DNA of 64,000 bases, from positions 1-64,000 of the forward strand of contig NZ_JANYGH010000079.1 of assembly GCF_025362475.1 (NCBI RefSeq). The letters run 5' to 3'. The DNA is from Mucilaginibacter sp. (GTDB lineage: Bacteria > Bacteroidota > Bacteroidia > Sphingobacteriales > Sphingobacteriaceae). Of the stretch, positions 34,449 to 43,258 are shown piece after piece (position 1 is the first letter of the stretch; every line of letters begins with the position of its first letter). The translations under genes were made by a program, and so were the position numbers. Below the pieces are notes generated by a model. The model was not told the DNA's origin. It did not search any database and was given only the letters and a program-made list of their open reading frames with translations.

Positions 34449-34865
34449 CTAAATAATTTCAATGTCTATCTGCCTCGCTCCATCATCCAAAACCTTTAGA
34501 TTAATGTTGGAGTAATGCTGTGGCAGCAGGTCTGGTATTTTCTCGGGCCACTCAATAAAACAATAAGCACCGTCATAAAAGTATTCTTCATAACCCATAT
34601 CAAGGGCTTCGGTTTGGTCCTTAAGCCGATAAAAATCAAAATGATATATTTTACCTTTTGTAGTATGGTACTCGTTAACAATAGAAAATGTAGGACTGGT
34701 CACCGTATCCGTTGTGCCTAAGCCCTTGCATAGTTCTTTAATAAGTGTGGTTTTACCCGCACCCATATCGCCATAAAAAAGAAAGATCCTACTGTTTGCC
34801 GCATGCTCAATAATAGCTTTGGCAGCGTTGGGTAAATTTGATATAGATGGAATGATTAGCTGCAC
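34449..34865 (-). CDS. tsaE: tRNA t6A biosynthesis ATPase TsaE
   Basis: TsaE is the ATPase that, with TsaB and TsaD, makes the N6-threonylcarbamoyl modification of A37 in ANN-decoding tRNAs. Its 138 residues show Walker A GDMGAGKTT, TSPTFSIVNEY, HFDFYRL, GYEEYF and CFIEWPEKI, all typical. It is cytoplasmic and expected to be essential or near-essential. The partner genes are not in the window. An inverted repeat lies just upstream of the start. Confidence 0.95.
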   Translation of the reverse strand: MQLIIPSISNLPNAAKAIIEHAANSRIFLFYGDMGAGKTTLIKELCKGLGTTDTVTSPTFSIVNEYHTTKGKIYHFDFYRLKDQTEALDMGYEEYFYDGAYCFIEWPEKIPDLLPQHYSNINLKVLDDGARQIDIEII

Positions 34866-34884
34866 GGTAACATTTTTAATTAAG

Positions 34885-34987
34885 CTACCATGTCATTGCG
34901 AGCGCAGCGTGGCAATCGCGGACTTTATATCGCGGACGTGCACAGTTCGCGGTTGCTTCGTCGTTCCTCCTCGCAATGACATAGTAG
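34885..34987. repeat. Inverted repeat with tgtcattgcgag arms
   Basis: ctaccatgtcattgcgag (34885-34902) and ctcgcaatgacatagtag (34970-34987) are complementary at 17 of 18 bases. The interior includes further pairing words (ggcaatcgcgga, cgcggttgc). It lies upstream of tsaE. The arms resemble a very common class of intergenic repeat. Confidence 0.75.
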
Positions 34988-35025
34988 AAGATCATTCAAA
35001 AATACTCAAAAATACTTAAACCAAT

Positions 35026-35063
35026 AAGAAAGTCCTGCCGACGATAACCGGCAGGACTTTCTT
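35026..35063. terminator. Strong hairpin terminator after the TonB receptor gene
   Basis: A perfect 15 bp stem (aagaaagtcctgccg with cggcaggactttctt) with an 8-base loop lies 18 bp past the stop codon. Its T-containing arm on the minus strand makes it a terminator for the receptor gene. Confidence 0.8.
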
Positions 35064-35080
35064 AACTAAAGGAATTTATC

Positions 35081-37591
35081 TTATGATTTCTTACCCGTAT
35101 TAAATCCAAACGGCACCACAATTTTAAAGCTGATATTACGGCCCATGTTAAATATGCCCGGACGTACGCCCGCAGGCACTGTTGCGTTATCAAAATATTT
35201 TAACCGGCTCATGTTTGATTGATAGTTAACATTTGCAAGGTTGGTACCTTCAATAAATAATTTAATTACCGGTTGCCCTGCTTTGTTTACAATGTTACCA
35301 CCAAAGCCGGCGCTTAACAGGTTATAACCAGGCGTAGCAGTCTCGGTACCGTAAGCTGCAAAATAACGGTTTTGGGCACTGTAGTGATCAAAGCCTACAA
35401 AAACATACAAGCTTTTAAAGTCGCCAAAGCCACCGTTAAATGTTCCGCGCAGTTCAGAGTGGGTGTGCAACGGGGGTATAAACGGCAGGTATTTTAAGCT
35501 GTCGGCCACCGGGCCGCCGTTGCCCTTATTTTCGCCATAAGTTAAACTTAACGCGTTTTCAAAATGCAGCCATGGTATAGGGTGCAAATCTACATTCACC
35601 TCGCCACCGTAAATACGCGCTTTACTTTGCACATAAGTAAATGTGGTATAACCTTGTGTATAAACCGGGCTTCCATCAGGATTTAAAACCTGCTGCTGGT
35701 AAATGTAGTTGGAGATATCGTTATTAAACACCTCCACACTGGCCGATATATTCGGGAGTGTTAAAAAGGTGCCAAGGTCTTCCTGTACACTGAATTCGGG
35801 TTTAAAGTTTTTATCACCGATGTGATAGATCTGCGAACCCGGGTCTGGTCCGTTGGCCGAGATTTCGGCAATACTTGGCGCCCTGAAGCCCCTTGAAATA
35901 TTACCTTTTACCAGGAACGCGTCAGACACGTTGTAGGTGGCTCCAAAGCTACCCGATGCGCCCCTGAAGGTTTTGCTAAAGGCTTCAAACTGGTTGCTAA
36001 CATTTAGTGTGGTGGTTGGATTTGCTCCTGTGTATAATTGAGGAAATCCGTTGCTGCCCAAACTATCAACATAGGCAGCACTACTGCTAAATGACCGGTT
36101 ATCATACCTTGCACCTAATGACAGATCAAGCTTTCCGTAGCTTTTCTTCACTACAAAAAACGGACCTACATCAAACTGGTGATAGGCCGGGATTGGAAAA
36201 TCTGTAGCATCGCCGATAGTATTATTTTGATACTGCCCATTAATGCCAAAAGTGGTTTCATAATCATTGCCGATACTGAAATTGTATTTAACATCATAGG
36301 TATAAGTAGTTAAATGAAGGTTTAACCCGGCAACATCACCAGCTTCGGGATGGGTATACTCGCGCCTGTGACTGTATTGATAACCCAGGTTTACAACCAG
36401 GTTTCCATCGCCCAATCTAAAGTTACTATTGTTATAGATGCGGTAAAGCTGCACATGCTGGTGCAGCGTAGGGATAGTATACGAGTTTAACACTGATTGC
36501 GGAACGATAGGCCGGGAGGCATCGTCCTCTGTAATCTGTCGGGTAAACTGGCGGGTAATTGAATCGCGGCTACCATCGGGTATAGATTGCTCATCATCAA
36601 AAACAGATGCATGCAAATATGACGTACCCCATGATTTATTTAACCCTAACATAATACGGGCGTCTTTTTCTTTGTAGTTGGTACCGTAAACACGGCCATC
36701 ATGCTGGTTCTGATAATTTTTTCCTTCTTTGGCAGATACTACAGTTCCCCAAACAAAACCATTTTGATTGCCCTGAAGCCTGAATGATCCGTTCAACAAA
36801 CCCTGGTTAGTGCCATAAATGCCCTGTACAGAACCTGCTATTGTACCATCGGGAACGGGTGACGGTGATATTAAGTTAACAACTCCACCAATAGCATCAG
36901 AGCCATAGGTTAAACTGGCGGGCCCTTTAATTACTTCAACACGATCAACAGAATTTTGATCTACCTCAATACCGTGCTCATCGCCCCATTGCTGCCCTTC
37001 CTGGCGGATACCATCCATCAGCGTGATCACCCGGTTATAACCAAGGCCATGGATAAAAGGTTTTGATACGTTTGGCCCGGTGGTAACGGCGCTTACACCC
37101 GGCAGGGTAGCTATCTGATCAATAATATTACCAGAAGCAGCGCGCTGTTCTAAATAAGTTTTCCCCACGGCTAACATAGGCACAGGGCTACGCTTTATTT
37201 CGGTGGCTTTACTTACACCGGTAATTATAACCTCGCCGGCCTCAACAGATGAAGTTTGCAATTTTACATCAAATACCGTGGTTTTGGAAAAATCAACCCT
37301 TTGGTTGAGCGTTGAATAACCAATGTAACTTACCTGCACAAGGTAAATGCCTTTAGGTATGTTGTTAAAAATGTACTTACCGTTTGCATCGGTGATTGCA
37401 CCTTTTCGCAGATCGGGAATAGTGATTGTAGCACCTATAATAGGCTTGCCATCGGCTTTATCGGTAATAATGCCCGATAGGGTTCCGATAACATCTTCCG
37501 GCGTATTTTTAGTAGTTATAGTGGTAGCATGTGCCAAATAAGTAAAACCTATAAACAGCAATATTAAGAAGCTAATTAGCTTTAATTTCAT
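35081..37591 (-). CDS. TonB-dependent outer-membrane receptor
   Basis: This is an outer-membrane active transporter. I place the start at ATG 37591, giving signal peptide MKLKLISFLILLFIGFTYLAHA. It is followed by a carboxypeptidase-like domain (GIITDKADGKPIIGATI to YIGY), the plug (PVPMLAVGKTYLEQ, GHGLGY-like HGLGYNRVITLMDGIRQEG, DRVEVIKGPASLTYGSDAIGG) and a ~22-strand barrel ending in an aromatic-rich strand (ISFKIVVPFGF). The substrate is not given by sequence. The neighbouring Cys/His-rich small protein suggests a metal such as copper or zinc, as in related two-gene units. Confidence 0.93.
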   Translation of the reverse strand: MKLKLISFLILLFIGFTYLAHATTITTKNTPEDVIGTLSGIITDKADGKPIIGATITIPDLRKGAITDANGKYIFNNIPKGIYLVQVSYIGYSTLNQRVDFSKTTVFDVKLQTSSVEAGEVIITGVSKATEIKRSPVPMLAVGKTYLEQRAASGNIIDQIATLPGVSAVTTGPNVSKPFIHGLGYNRVITLMDGIRQEGQQWGDEHGIEVDQNSVDRVEVIKGPASLTYGSDAIGGVVNLISPSPVPDGTIAGSVQGIYGTNQGLLNGSFRLQGNQNGFVWGTVVSAKEGKNYQNQHDGRVYGTNYKEKDARIMLGLNKSWGTSYLHASVFDDEQSIPDGSRDSITRQFTRQITEDDASRPIVPQSVLNSYTIPTLHQHVQLYRIYNNSNFRLGDGNLVVNLGYQYSHRREYTHPEAGDVAGLNLHLTTYTYDVKYNFSIGNDYETTFGINGQYQNNTIGDATDFPIPAYHQFDVGPFFVVKKSYGKLDLSLGARYDNRSFSSSAAYVDSLGSNGFPQLYTGANPTTTLNVSNQFEAFSKTFRGASGSFGATYNVSDAFLVKGNISRGFRAPSIAEISANGPDPGSQIYHIGDKNFKPEFSVQEDLGTFLTLPNISASVEVFNNDISNYIYQQQVLNPDGSPVYTQGYTTFTYVQSKARIYGGEVNVDLHPIPWLHFENALSLTYGENKGNGGPVADSLKYLPFIPPLHTHSELRGTFNGGFGDFKSLYVFVGFDHYSAQNRYFAAYGTETATPGYNLLSAGFGGNIVNKAGQPVIKLFIEGTNLANVNYQSNMSRLKYFDNATVPAGVRPGIFNMGRNISFKIVVPFGFNTGKKS

Positions 37592-37668
37592 AACGAATAA
37601 ATTGTGGATCAATAAATACCGCCTTTAAAACGGCTCAGTTTGTAAAAAATTCTAACAGAATAGATTTG

Positions 37669-37995
37669 TTACGAAATTACAGGAGGAGCCCTGCCGGCTG
37701 CAAGCACAAGCGACATGCTTACAAAATCATAGTCGCAAGGTTTAAAAACATGCATTACTGCAAGTTGTGGAGTTGCATATAAAGGGGTATCAATTACTGC
37801 AAAATTGTGGTGCATGGCATCGCACATATCGCATTTCTCCTTCACGGTTTGCTGCGGATGGCTGTTTGTTACCAGTTCTGTTTTGGAGATGCCTTTTATA
37901 AGCTGGTGCTGGTGCGAATAAACCATATACTGACCTGCAATAAAGCAGATGAGCAACAGCCACGAATAAATAATATTTGATTTATTTTTCTTCAC
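37669..37995 (-). CDS. Small membrane-anchored Cys/His-rich protein, possible metal binding
   Basis: From a GTG at 37995 the protein begins KKNKSNIIYSW and has one membrane helix. Then come a His-rich SHQHQL and CDMCDAMHHN, a Cys-x2-Cys with two His that looks metal-binding, and the end RAPPVIS. The longer upstream frame to 38097 reads into non-coding sequence and lacks a credible start. It lies 77 bp before the TonB receptor gene on the same strand, so the two probably handle the same metal. Confidence 0.65.
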   Translation of the reverse strand: MKKNKSNIIYSWLLLICFIAGQYMVYSHQHQLIKGISKTELVTNSHPQQTVKEKCDMCDAMHHNFAVIDTPLYATPQLAVMHVFKPCDYDFVSMSLVLAAGRAPPVIS

Positions 37996-38247
37996 ACTTA
38001 CAACCTTTTTTAAGGTGCGGCACAAAAATAAGCAATAAAACCACATAATTAATGCAACATTGTAACAATTGTGATAAGTTGGTAGTGGATAGTTCATGGA
38101 CCAAGGCAGCCTAAGTCGTGATTATTGGGCCATCACTCATTAACTATCAGGATGTTTATAGGTATTAGTTTACAGTAGCTTTATGTGTTTACATCATGTT
38201 ATTAACATTTCGCCATGATCCATGAAGTATCAACCATGAACTAACCC

Positions 38248-38255
38248 TATCTTTG
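38248..38255 (+). promoter_or_regulatory. -7 promoter element TATCTTTG
   Basis: This is an exact match to the Bacteroidota TAnnTTTG element, only 5 bp before the ATG of the following gene, which implies a very short or absent leader. I do not see a clear -33 TTTG at the expected distance. Confidence 0.4.
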
Positions 38256-38260
38256 CCCAT

Positions 38261-38608
38261 ATGAAACCTGCTGAAATTAATTTAAAGTGGACTGCACTGC
38301 AGGAACGCATTGCTGAAGATTTTGATAACGAAAAACCCGATATAAAGGTAATACTGTTTTTAATTGGTGTGCAGGAACTTGGCCAGGGACCGCGAAAGTT
38401 TAGCAAACGCCAAAAGGAAGAGCTGATGCATATAGCCAATTGCAAGCTGATGAGCATGATGGGATTTTATGAACTGGAAGGACTTGATCAGGATGGCTGG
38501 CCGCATTGGAAACTGATAAAAGTTATCCCCAACTACACGTTGCTTGAGCAGGAAATGCTCTTGAAATCATTAATAATTAGTTATTTTGAGGAACAGGGCG
38601 TAGTTTAA
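38261..38608 (+). CDS. Conserved hypothetical protein (115 aa)
   Basis: I know this kind of protein only as an uncharacterised conserved one in Bacteroidota. It is soluble, mixed alpha/beta, with DIKVILFLIGVQELGQGPRKFSKRQKEELMHI and a hydrophobic C-terminus. There are no catalytic motifs or signal peptide. It precedes the cyclophilin gene on the same strand with a 137 bp gap, so cotranscription is uncertain. Confidence 0.8.
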   Translation: MKPAEINLKWTALQERIAEDFDNEKPDIKVILFLIGVQELGQGPRKFSKRQKEELMHIANCKLMSMMGFYELEGLDQDGWPHWKLIKVIPNYTLLEQEMLLKSLIISYFEEQGVV

Positions 38609-38745
38609 CTGCCAGGTTTGAATCGGGGGTGAAGTTGGTTAAATTTCCTGTTCCTTAAATTTCTATAAATTCATACATTCGAAAAAACTTGGATCAGGTA
38701 ACATGATGTACGTTTCCTGAATTTCAAAAAACTCTGCTTCAGCCA

Positions 38746-39465
38746 ATGAAAAAGCTTTTTACAATAACACTGTTATTACTTACCATTACAGCCACAGCCT
38801 TTGCCAAGCCACCTAAAAACCAATATGTACGCATCAGTACCGGTTACGGCAGTGTCATCATCCGCTTGTACAATGAAACCCCTTTACACCGTGATAACTT
38901 TATAAAGCTTGCAAAAAAAGGGTTTTATAATGGCGTGTTATTTCACAGGGTGATCCAGAATTTCATGATCCAGGGAGGCGACCCCGACTCTAAAGATCCC
39001 AATAAAGCAAAACCCGGAGCCGAATTGGGCAATGGAGATGTTGGCTACACGGTACCAGCCGAGTTTAGAGATAGTTTGTTCCATAAGCGTGGGGTACTTG
39101 CAGCAGCCCGTGATGATAATCCTAAAAAAGCATCAAGCGGGTGCCAGTTTTACATCGTAGAGGGCAAACGCCTTAGCGACGCTAAAATGGATTCGCTGGA
39201 AAACGGCCGTTTAAAAGGATATAAAATACCGGCCTGGCAGCGTGAATACTATAAAACAGTAGGCGGCACCGCCCAATTAGATCATGGTTATACCGTTTAT
39301 GGCGAAGTAGTATCTGGCATTGACATGGTTGATCATATTGCTGCGGTGAAGAAAGATAAAAATGACCGTCCGCTGGAAGATGTACCCATGACCGTGGAGG
39401 TTTTGAGCAAAAAGCAATGCAAGCAGCTGGACAAGCTTTTGAGCCCAGGCCCCCCAGCCCCCTAA
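38746..39465 (+). CDS. Exported cyclophilin-type peptidyl-prolyl isomerase
   Basis: A signal peptide (MKKLFTITLLLLTITATAFA) sends this cis-trans proline isomerase to the periplasm. The cyclophilin core is clear: YGSVIIRLYNETPLHRDNF, FYNGVLFHRVIQNFMIQGGD with the catalytic Arg, SSGCQFYIV and LDHGYTVYGEVVSGIDMVD. An insertion relative to minimal cyclophilins lies around 130-165. The last residues, SPGPPAP, and the TAA stop are encoded by an intergenic repeat, so the original C-terminus was probably different. Confidence 0.95.
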   Translation: MKKLFTITLLLLTITATAFAKPPKNQYVRISTGYGSVIIRLYNETPLHRDNFIKLAKKGFYNGVLFHRVIQNFMIQGGDPDSKDPNKAKPGAELGNGDVGYTVPAEFRDSLFHKRGVLAAARDDNPKKASSGCQFYIVEGKRLSDAKMDSLENGRLKGYKIPAWQREYYKTVGGTAQLDHGYTVYGEVVSGIDMVDHIAAVKKDKNDRPLEDVPMTVEVLSKKQCKQLDKLLSPGPPAP

Positions 39466-39583
39466 AGGGGGAGCGATATATTTGTGATAGGGCTCTTCAA
39501 TCATTACAGATATAATTAATATTGCGCACAAAATATTTTACAATAATTTAAATCAAAAATTCCCCCTTTAGGGGGTTAGGGGG
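39449..39583. repeat. Inverted C/G-rich repeat pair flanking the PPIase-xth gap
   Basis: gcccccagccccctaaaggg at ~39449-39473 and its near-complement ccccctttagggggttaggg at ~39561-39583 face each other. The first contains the stop codon of the PPIase gene, and the second ends 1 bp before the ATG of xth. The same words occur again after xth. Confidence 0.75.
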
Positions 39584-39584
39584 C

Positions 39585-40352
39585 ATGAAAATAATCACTT
39601 ATAACGTTAATGGTATCCGATCTGCAATAAGCAAAAACTGGCTGGCCTGGCTACAGGCTACCGATGCCGATGTAGTTTGCCTGCAGGAAATTAAAGCTAC
39701 TCCCGATGTACTTACCGATCTTGGGCTGGTAGATCAGTTGGGCTACAAACACTACTGGTTCCCGGCCGAAAAAAAGGGGTATAGCGGTACCGCTATCTTC
39801 TGCAAACAAACACCAAAACACATTGAATATGGCTGTGGCATACCAGATTTTGACCGCGAAGGCCGTTGCATCAGGGTTGATTTTGATGAAGTATCCGTAA
39901 TGAGTGTATACTTCCCGTCGGGCTCAAGCGGCGACGAGCGTCAGGTATTTAAGTATCGCTTTTTAGATGAGTTTGGCAAATACCTTACCCTGTTAAAGGT
40001 AGATCACCCTAAACTGGTAGTATGCGGCGATTACAACATTTGCCACCGCCCCATCGATATCCATAATCCAAAATCAAACGCCAACTCATCAGGCTTTTTA
40101 CCCGAAGAACGTGAGTGGATGGAGAAATTCATCGAAGGCGGTTTTATTGATACCTTCCGCCATTTGAATAAAGAACCGCATAATTATACCTGGTGGAGTT
40201 TCAGGGCTGGCGCAAGAGGCAAAAACCTGGGCTGGCGTATTGATTATACCATGGCAAGTACCGAGTTGGAAAATAACATTAAAAGGGCCGCTATATTACC
40301 CGAAGCCAAACACTCGGACCATTGCCCGGTTTTGCTGGAGCTGGAGTTTTAG
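39585..40352 (+). CDS. xth: Exodeoxyribonuclease III (AP endonuclease)
   Basis: This enzyme repairs DNA by cutting at abasic sites and removing 3' blocks. Its 255 residues have all ExoIII motifs: TYNVNGIRSAISKNW, LQEIKAT with the metal-binding Glu, YSGTAIF, VYFPSGSSG, CGDYNICHRPIDIHNPK, FIDTFRHLN, WRIDYTMAS and the terminal HSDHCPVLLELEF with the catalytic Asp-His. The gene is bounded at both ends by the same C/G-rich repeat. Confidence 0.96.
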   Translation: MKIITYNVNGIRSAISKNWLAWLQATDADVVCLQEIKATPDVLTDLGLVDQLGYKHYWFPAEKKGYSGTAIFCKQTPKHIEYGCGIPDFDREGRCIRVDFDEVSVMSVYFPSGSSGDERQVFKYRFLDEFGKYLTLLKVDHPKLVVCGDYNICHRPIDIHNPKSNANSSGFLPEEREWMEKFIEGGFIDTFRHLNKEPHNYTWWSFRAGARGKNLGWRIDYTMASTELENNIKRAAILPEAKHSDHCPVLLELEF

Positions 40353-40500
40353 GCCCCCCGGCCCCCTGAAGAGGGAGCTTATAGGGCTTATTTCAAGTTC
40401 GGCATGACACCAAGAGACAAAAAAAGGAGGGTTTGTTAAAAACAAACCCTCCTTTTTTATATGCTATTCAAAAAACTCCCCCTTCCGGGGGTTGGGGGCT
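40351..40500. repeat. Second C/G-rich repeat pair, between xth and efp
   Basis: aggccccccggccccctgaag follows the xth stop, and cccccttccgggggttgggg at ~40478-40498 precedes the efp stop. The two are imperfectly complementary and match the pair at 39449-39583. A terminator hairpin lies between them. Confidence 0.7.
40419..40459. terminator. Bidirectional terminator between xth and efp
   Basis: aaaaaaggagggtttgtt pairs perfectly with aacaaaccctcctttttt around a 3-4 base loop, with A and T runs at the ends. It serves both convergent genes. Confidence 0.85.
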
Positions 40501-41062
40501 ACCCCTTTACTCTTTCCACATATGCGCCGGTTGCTGTATCAACCTTAACCTTATCACCAATATTGATGAATAATGGTACGCGGATCTCGGCACCGGTTTC
40601 AACTGTCGCGTTTTTTAGGGCGCCTGTTGAGGTATCGCCTTTAACGGCTGGCTCGGTATAAGTAATTTCCAGTTCGGCAGATCCTGGGATAGAACCCATT
40701 ATAGGTTCTTCGCTTTCAAAAGCTACTATTACGTTCATGCCTTCTTTCAAGAATTTAACCGCGGGGCCAAATAATTTTTTAGGTATGCTATGTTGATCAT
40801 AAGTGGTGTTATCCATTACAACTAATGAATCGCCCTCGTCATATAAATATTGATAATCACTGGTTTCAACACGGGCAATATCAACCTCCTCGTCGGTACG
40901 GAAACGGTACTCAACCAGTTTTCCTGATTTTACATTACGCATACGAGCCTGGTAAAATGCACGCAAGTTACCTGGTGTACGGTGTAAAAATTCCTCTACC
41001 TGCACTAACTCGCCATTAAAGCGAAGCACATTTCCATTTTTAACATCTGATGCTTTGGCCAT
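40499..41062 (-). CDS. efp: Elongation factor P
   Basis: EF-P binds the ribosome between P and E sites and relieves stalling at consecutive prolines. The 187 residues show the three-domain EF-P pattern: ASDVKNGNVLRFNGELVQVEEFLHRTPGNLRAFYQA, the middle barrel and a C-terminal barrel with GDTSTGALKNATVETGAEIRVPLFI. At the loop tip, where E. coli has a modified Lys and pseudomonads a rhamnosylated Arg, this protein has Asn (TPGN). It would therefore not be a substrate of EpmA or EarP. The final residues and stop overlap the C/G-rich repeat. Confidence 0.96.
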   Translation of the reverse strand: MAKASDVKNGNVLRFNGELVQVEEFLHRTPGNLRAFYQARMRNVKSGKLVEYRFRTDEEVDIARVETSDYQYLYDEGDSLVVMDNTTYDQHSIPKKLFGPAVKFLKEGMNVIVAFESEEPIMGSIPGSAELEITYTEPAVKGDTSTGALKNATVETGAEIRVPLFINIGDKVKVDTATGAYVERVKG

Positions 41063-41422
41063 AAAATAATATTGAGGCGCAAAATTAGGAATTAGATATG
41101 AGATGTGGAATATGAGAGATTAGATTTTTATGGAGGAGATAATCAGGTGGTTAGGGATAGGAATAAAGATAAAAGGAGCAAGGAATAAGGACTGAGGGAT
41201 TATAGGTAAGCCTTTTATAAAACGTTATTAATTATAAAATCCTGAGGACTTTGAAGGAGAATTGCCGTTTTAAAAAGTTTGTCATCCTGAGGAACGAAGG
41301 ATCTATTCGCAAGCTCTACAGAGCGAAGAAGCATAGCGGAGCAGATCCTTCGTTCCTCAGGATGACAAAAAGTTTTTTTAATCAATACATCACATGTAGG
41401 ATATATCTATAATATCAAAAAT
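41063..41422. other. 360 bp intergenic region
   Basis: The first ~160 bp is purine-rich with loose gagat/aggaat repeats. The last ~100 bp is the inverted repeat at 41281-41366. I see no gene or promoter that I can support, other than the need for an efp promoter at the left edge. Confidence 0.5.
41281..41366. repeat. Perfect 24 bp inverted repeat with gtcatcctgagg arms, copy 1
   Basis: Arms at 41281-41304 and 41343-41366 are exactly complementary, around a 38-base interior that can pair further (gaagctct/agagc-like words). A second, less perfect copy is at 50056-50145, with the same left arm and similar flanks. Confidence 0.85.
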
Positions 41423-42466
41423 CTACAGCGTAGCAATATCAATTACGAAACGATACCGTACATCACCTTTTTGCATACGTTCATAGGCAGTGCTGATATC
41501 TTTGATATCAATCATTTCAATATCAGATACGATGTTGTGTTCGGCGCAAAAATCAAGCATTTCCTGAGTTTCGGCTAAGCCTCCAATGCCAGATCCGGCA
41601 AGGCTTTTACGGCCACCCAATAAACTGAATGCCTCAATGCTGGCCGGTTCTGGTGGCACCCCTACGCAAATATGTACACCATTGGTTCTTAATAAAGACA
41701 GATACATGTTAAAATCATGTGGTGCAGAAACAGTATCCAATATAAAATCGAATGAGTTTTTAGCGGCTTCAATCTGTTTAGGATCGCTGGTTACCACAAA
41801 ATGATGTGCTCCCAATGCTTTAGCATCTGCTTCCTTGCTTGGCGAAGTACTTAACACGGTAACTTCGGCGCCAAAGGCTACACCAAACTTAACGCCCATG
41901 TGGCCTAATCCGCCCAAACCTAAAACTGCAAGTTTATGGCCTTTTCCAACTTTCCAGTGCCTAAGCGGCGAGTAAGTAGTGATACCTGCGCATAATAATG
42001 GCGCGGTGGCGGCAAGGTCAAGTTTATCAGAAATATGAAGTACAAAATCTTCATTAACAACAATACTGTTGGAGTAACCGCCGTAGGTAGGTGTTTTATG
42101 ATCCTGTTCCAGGCCATTGTAGGTTTGCGAACTGCCGTTTAAGCAATATTGCTCCAGGTCCTCTTTACAGTTTTCACATATCCTGCATGAATCAACCAGG
42201 CAGCCGGTACCGGCAAGGTCGCCAACTTTAAATTTTTTAACATGATCGCCAACTTTAACCACCCGACCAACAATTTCATGTCCCGGTACCATTGGGAATA
42301 TCCCGGGAAACCAGTCATTCTTTATCTGGTGAAGGTCACTATGGCAAACGCCACAAAATAAAATATCAAATTGCACATCATGCGCACCAACTTCGCGTCG
42401 CTCAAAATCCCATGGGGCGAGGTCGGTAGTAGGTGATTGTGCTGCATATCCTTTTACTGGTATCAT
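41423..42466 (-). CDS. Zinc-dependent NAD(P) alcohol/aldehyde dehydrogenase (YahK-like)
   Basis: This is a medium-chain dehydrogenase of the cinnamyl-alcohol/YahK group. Catalytic zinc ligands are in FCGVCHSDLHQI and PGHEIVGRV. The structural zinc cysteines are in CLVDSCRICENCKEDLEQYC. The cofactor loop is GLGGLGHMGVKF. Such enzymes typically reduce a broad range of aldehydes with NADPH. The 347 residues are normal. It is flanked on both sides by repeat-rich spacers and lies between efp and the ABC ATPase/lpx genes, so it may be a later arrival. Confidence 0.93.
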   Translation of the reverse strand: MIPVKGYAAQSPTTDLAPWDFERREVGAHDVQFDILFCGVCHSDLHQIKNDWFPGIFPMVPGHEIVGRVVKVGDHVKKFKVGDLAGTGCLVDSCRICENCKEDLEQYCLNGSSQTYNGLEQDHKTPTYGGYSNSIVVNEDFVLHISDKLDLAATAPLLCAGITTYSPLRHWKVGKGHKLAVLGLGGLGHMGVKFGVAFGAEVTVLSTSPSKEADAKALGAHHFVVTSDPKQIEAAKNSFDFILDTVSAPHDFNMYLSLLRTNGVHICVGVPPEPASIEAFSLLGGRKSLAGSGIGGLAETQEMLDFCAEHNIVSDIEMIDIKDISTAYERMQKGDVRYRFVIDIATL

Positions 42467-42632
42467 AAGTAGTTTTTTGTTTTAGTAACTAAAGATACGG
42501 GAATAGATATGAGATATTAGCTGTGAGATTTCAGATTTCGACCGGAAGTTGCTGAATTATGACAATTGCATGTGGAGGGAATAGCATAGCTCAAAATTTT
42601 CGACAAGACTGATTTTAACTTCCGTCTCAAAT

Positions 42633-43253
42633 CTAACTCTTGTAATCAGATATGCTCAGCCGTTGTTTACAAAAACCATACTCATGTTCCTGGTTTGAGC
42701 AGATGATAGTGAGGCGACCTGTTGCAAACTGTTCAACCAGGCTTAAATACCAATCCACACCCTGATGATCCAGGTTGGAGGTTGGCTCATCGAGCATCAA
42801 CATTGGGGTATCGGCACAAAAAGCCAGGATCAGCTTAAGGCGCTGTTTCATGCCCGATGAAAAATATTTAATAAGCTTATGCTCGCTTTTGGGCAGGTTT
42901 AGCAAATTGATCAGGTGCTTTTTATCAACCCCCTCTTTGTAAGCTTTAAACTTAAAATGAAAATCAACCATTTCACTAAGCGTAAACTCCTCAATTACCT
43001 CCAGGTATGGGGCGGCAAGACTTAAATATTGAAATACTTGATCAATCTCGATTTGTTTTTCCTGAAATGCAAAATCAATAGTACCAATTGACGGGGAAAG
43101 ACTGCCGTTTAAAATCTGTAGCAAGGTAGATTTCCCCGAACCATTTGGCCCAAGTATGGCATATGATTCACCGCTGGTAAACGTATGGTGTATCCCCCTG
43201 AAAATCCAATCGCGGTTAAAGCGGCGGCCAATGTTATTTAGGGTGATGGTCAT
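42633..43253 (-). CDS. ABC transporter ATP-binding protein (short, CcmA-like)
   Basis: The 206 residues are a single ATPase domain: Walker A GPNGSGKST, signature FSSGMKQRLKL, Walker B PMLMLDEPTSNLD and a switch region where the usual His is replaced (TIICSNQEHEYGFCK). No permease gene is adjacent, so the partner and cargo are unknown. It lies downstream of lpxA on the same strand but with a 113 bp repeat-filled gap. Confidence 0.88.
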   Translation of the reverse strand: MTITLNNIGRRFNRDWIFRGIHHTFTSGESYAILGPNGSGKSTLLQILNGSLSPSIGTIDFAFQEKQIEIDQVFQYLSLAAPYLEVIEEFTLSEMVDFHFKFKAYKEGVDKKHLINLLNLPKSEHKLIKYFSSGMKQRLKLILAFCADTPMLMLDEPTSNLDHQGVDWYLSLVEQFATGRLTIICSNQEHEYGFCKQRLSISDYKS

Positions 43254-43258
43254 GTGTA

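Noticed and set aside
37995..38097. Upstream extension of the small Cys/His protein
   Set aside because: The added residues form a second hydrophobic stretch from intergenic sequence. The GTG start gives a standard anchored protein.
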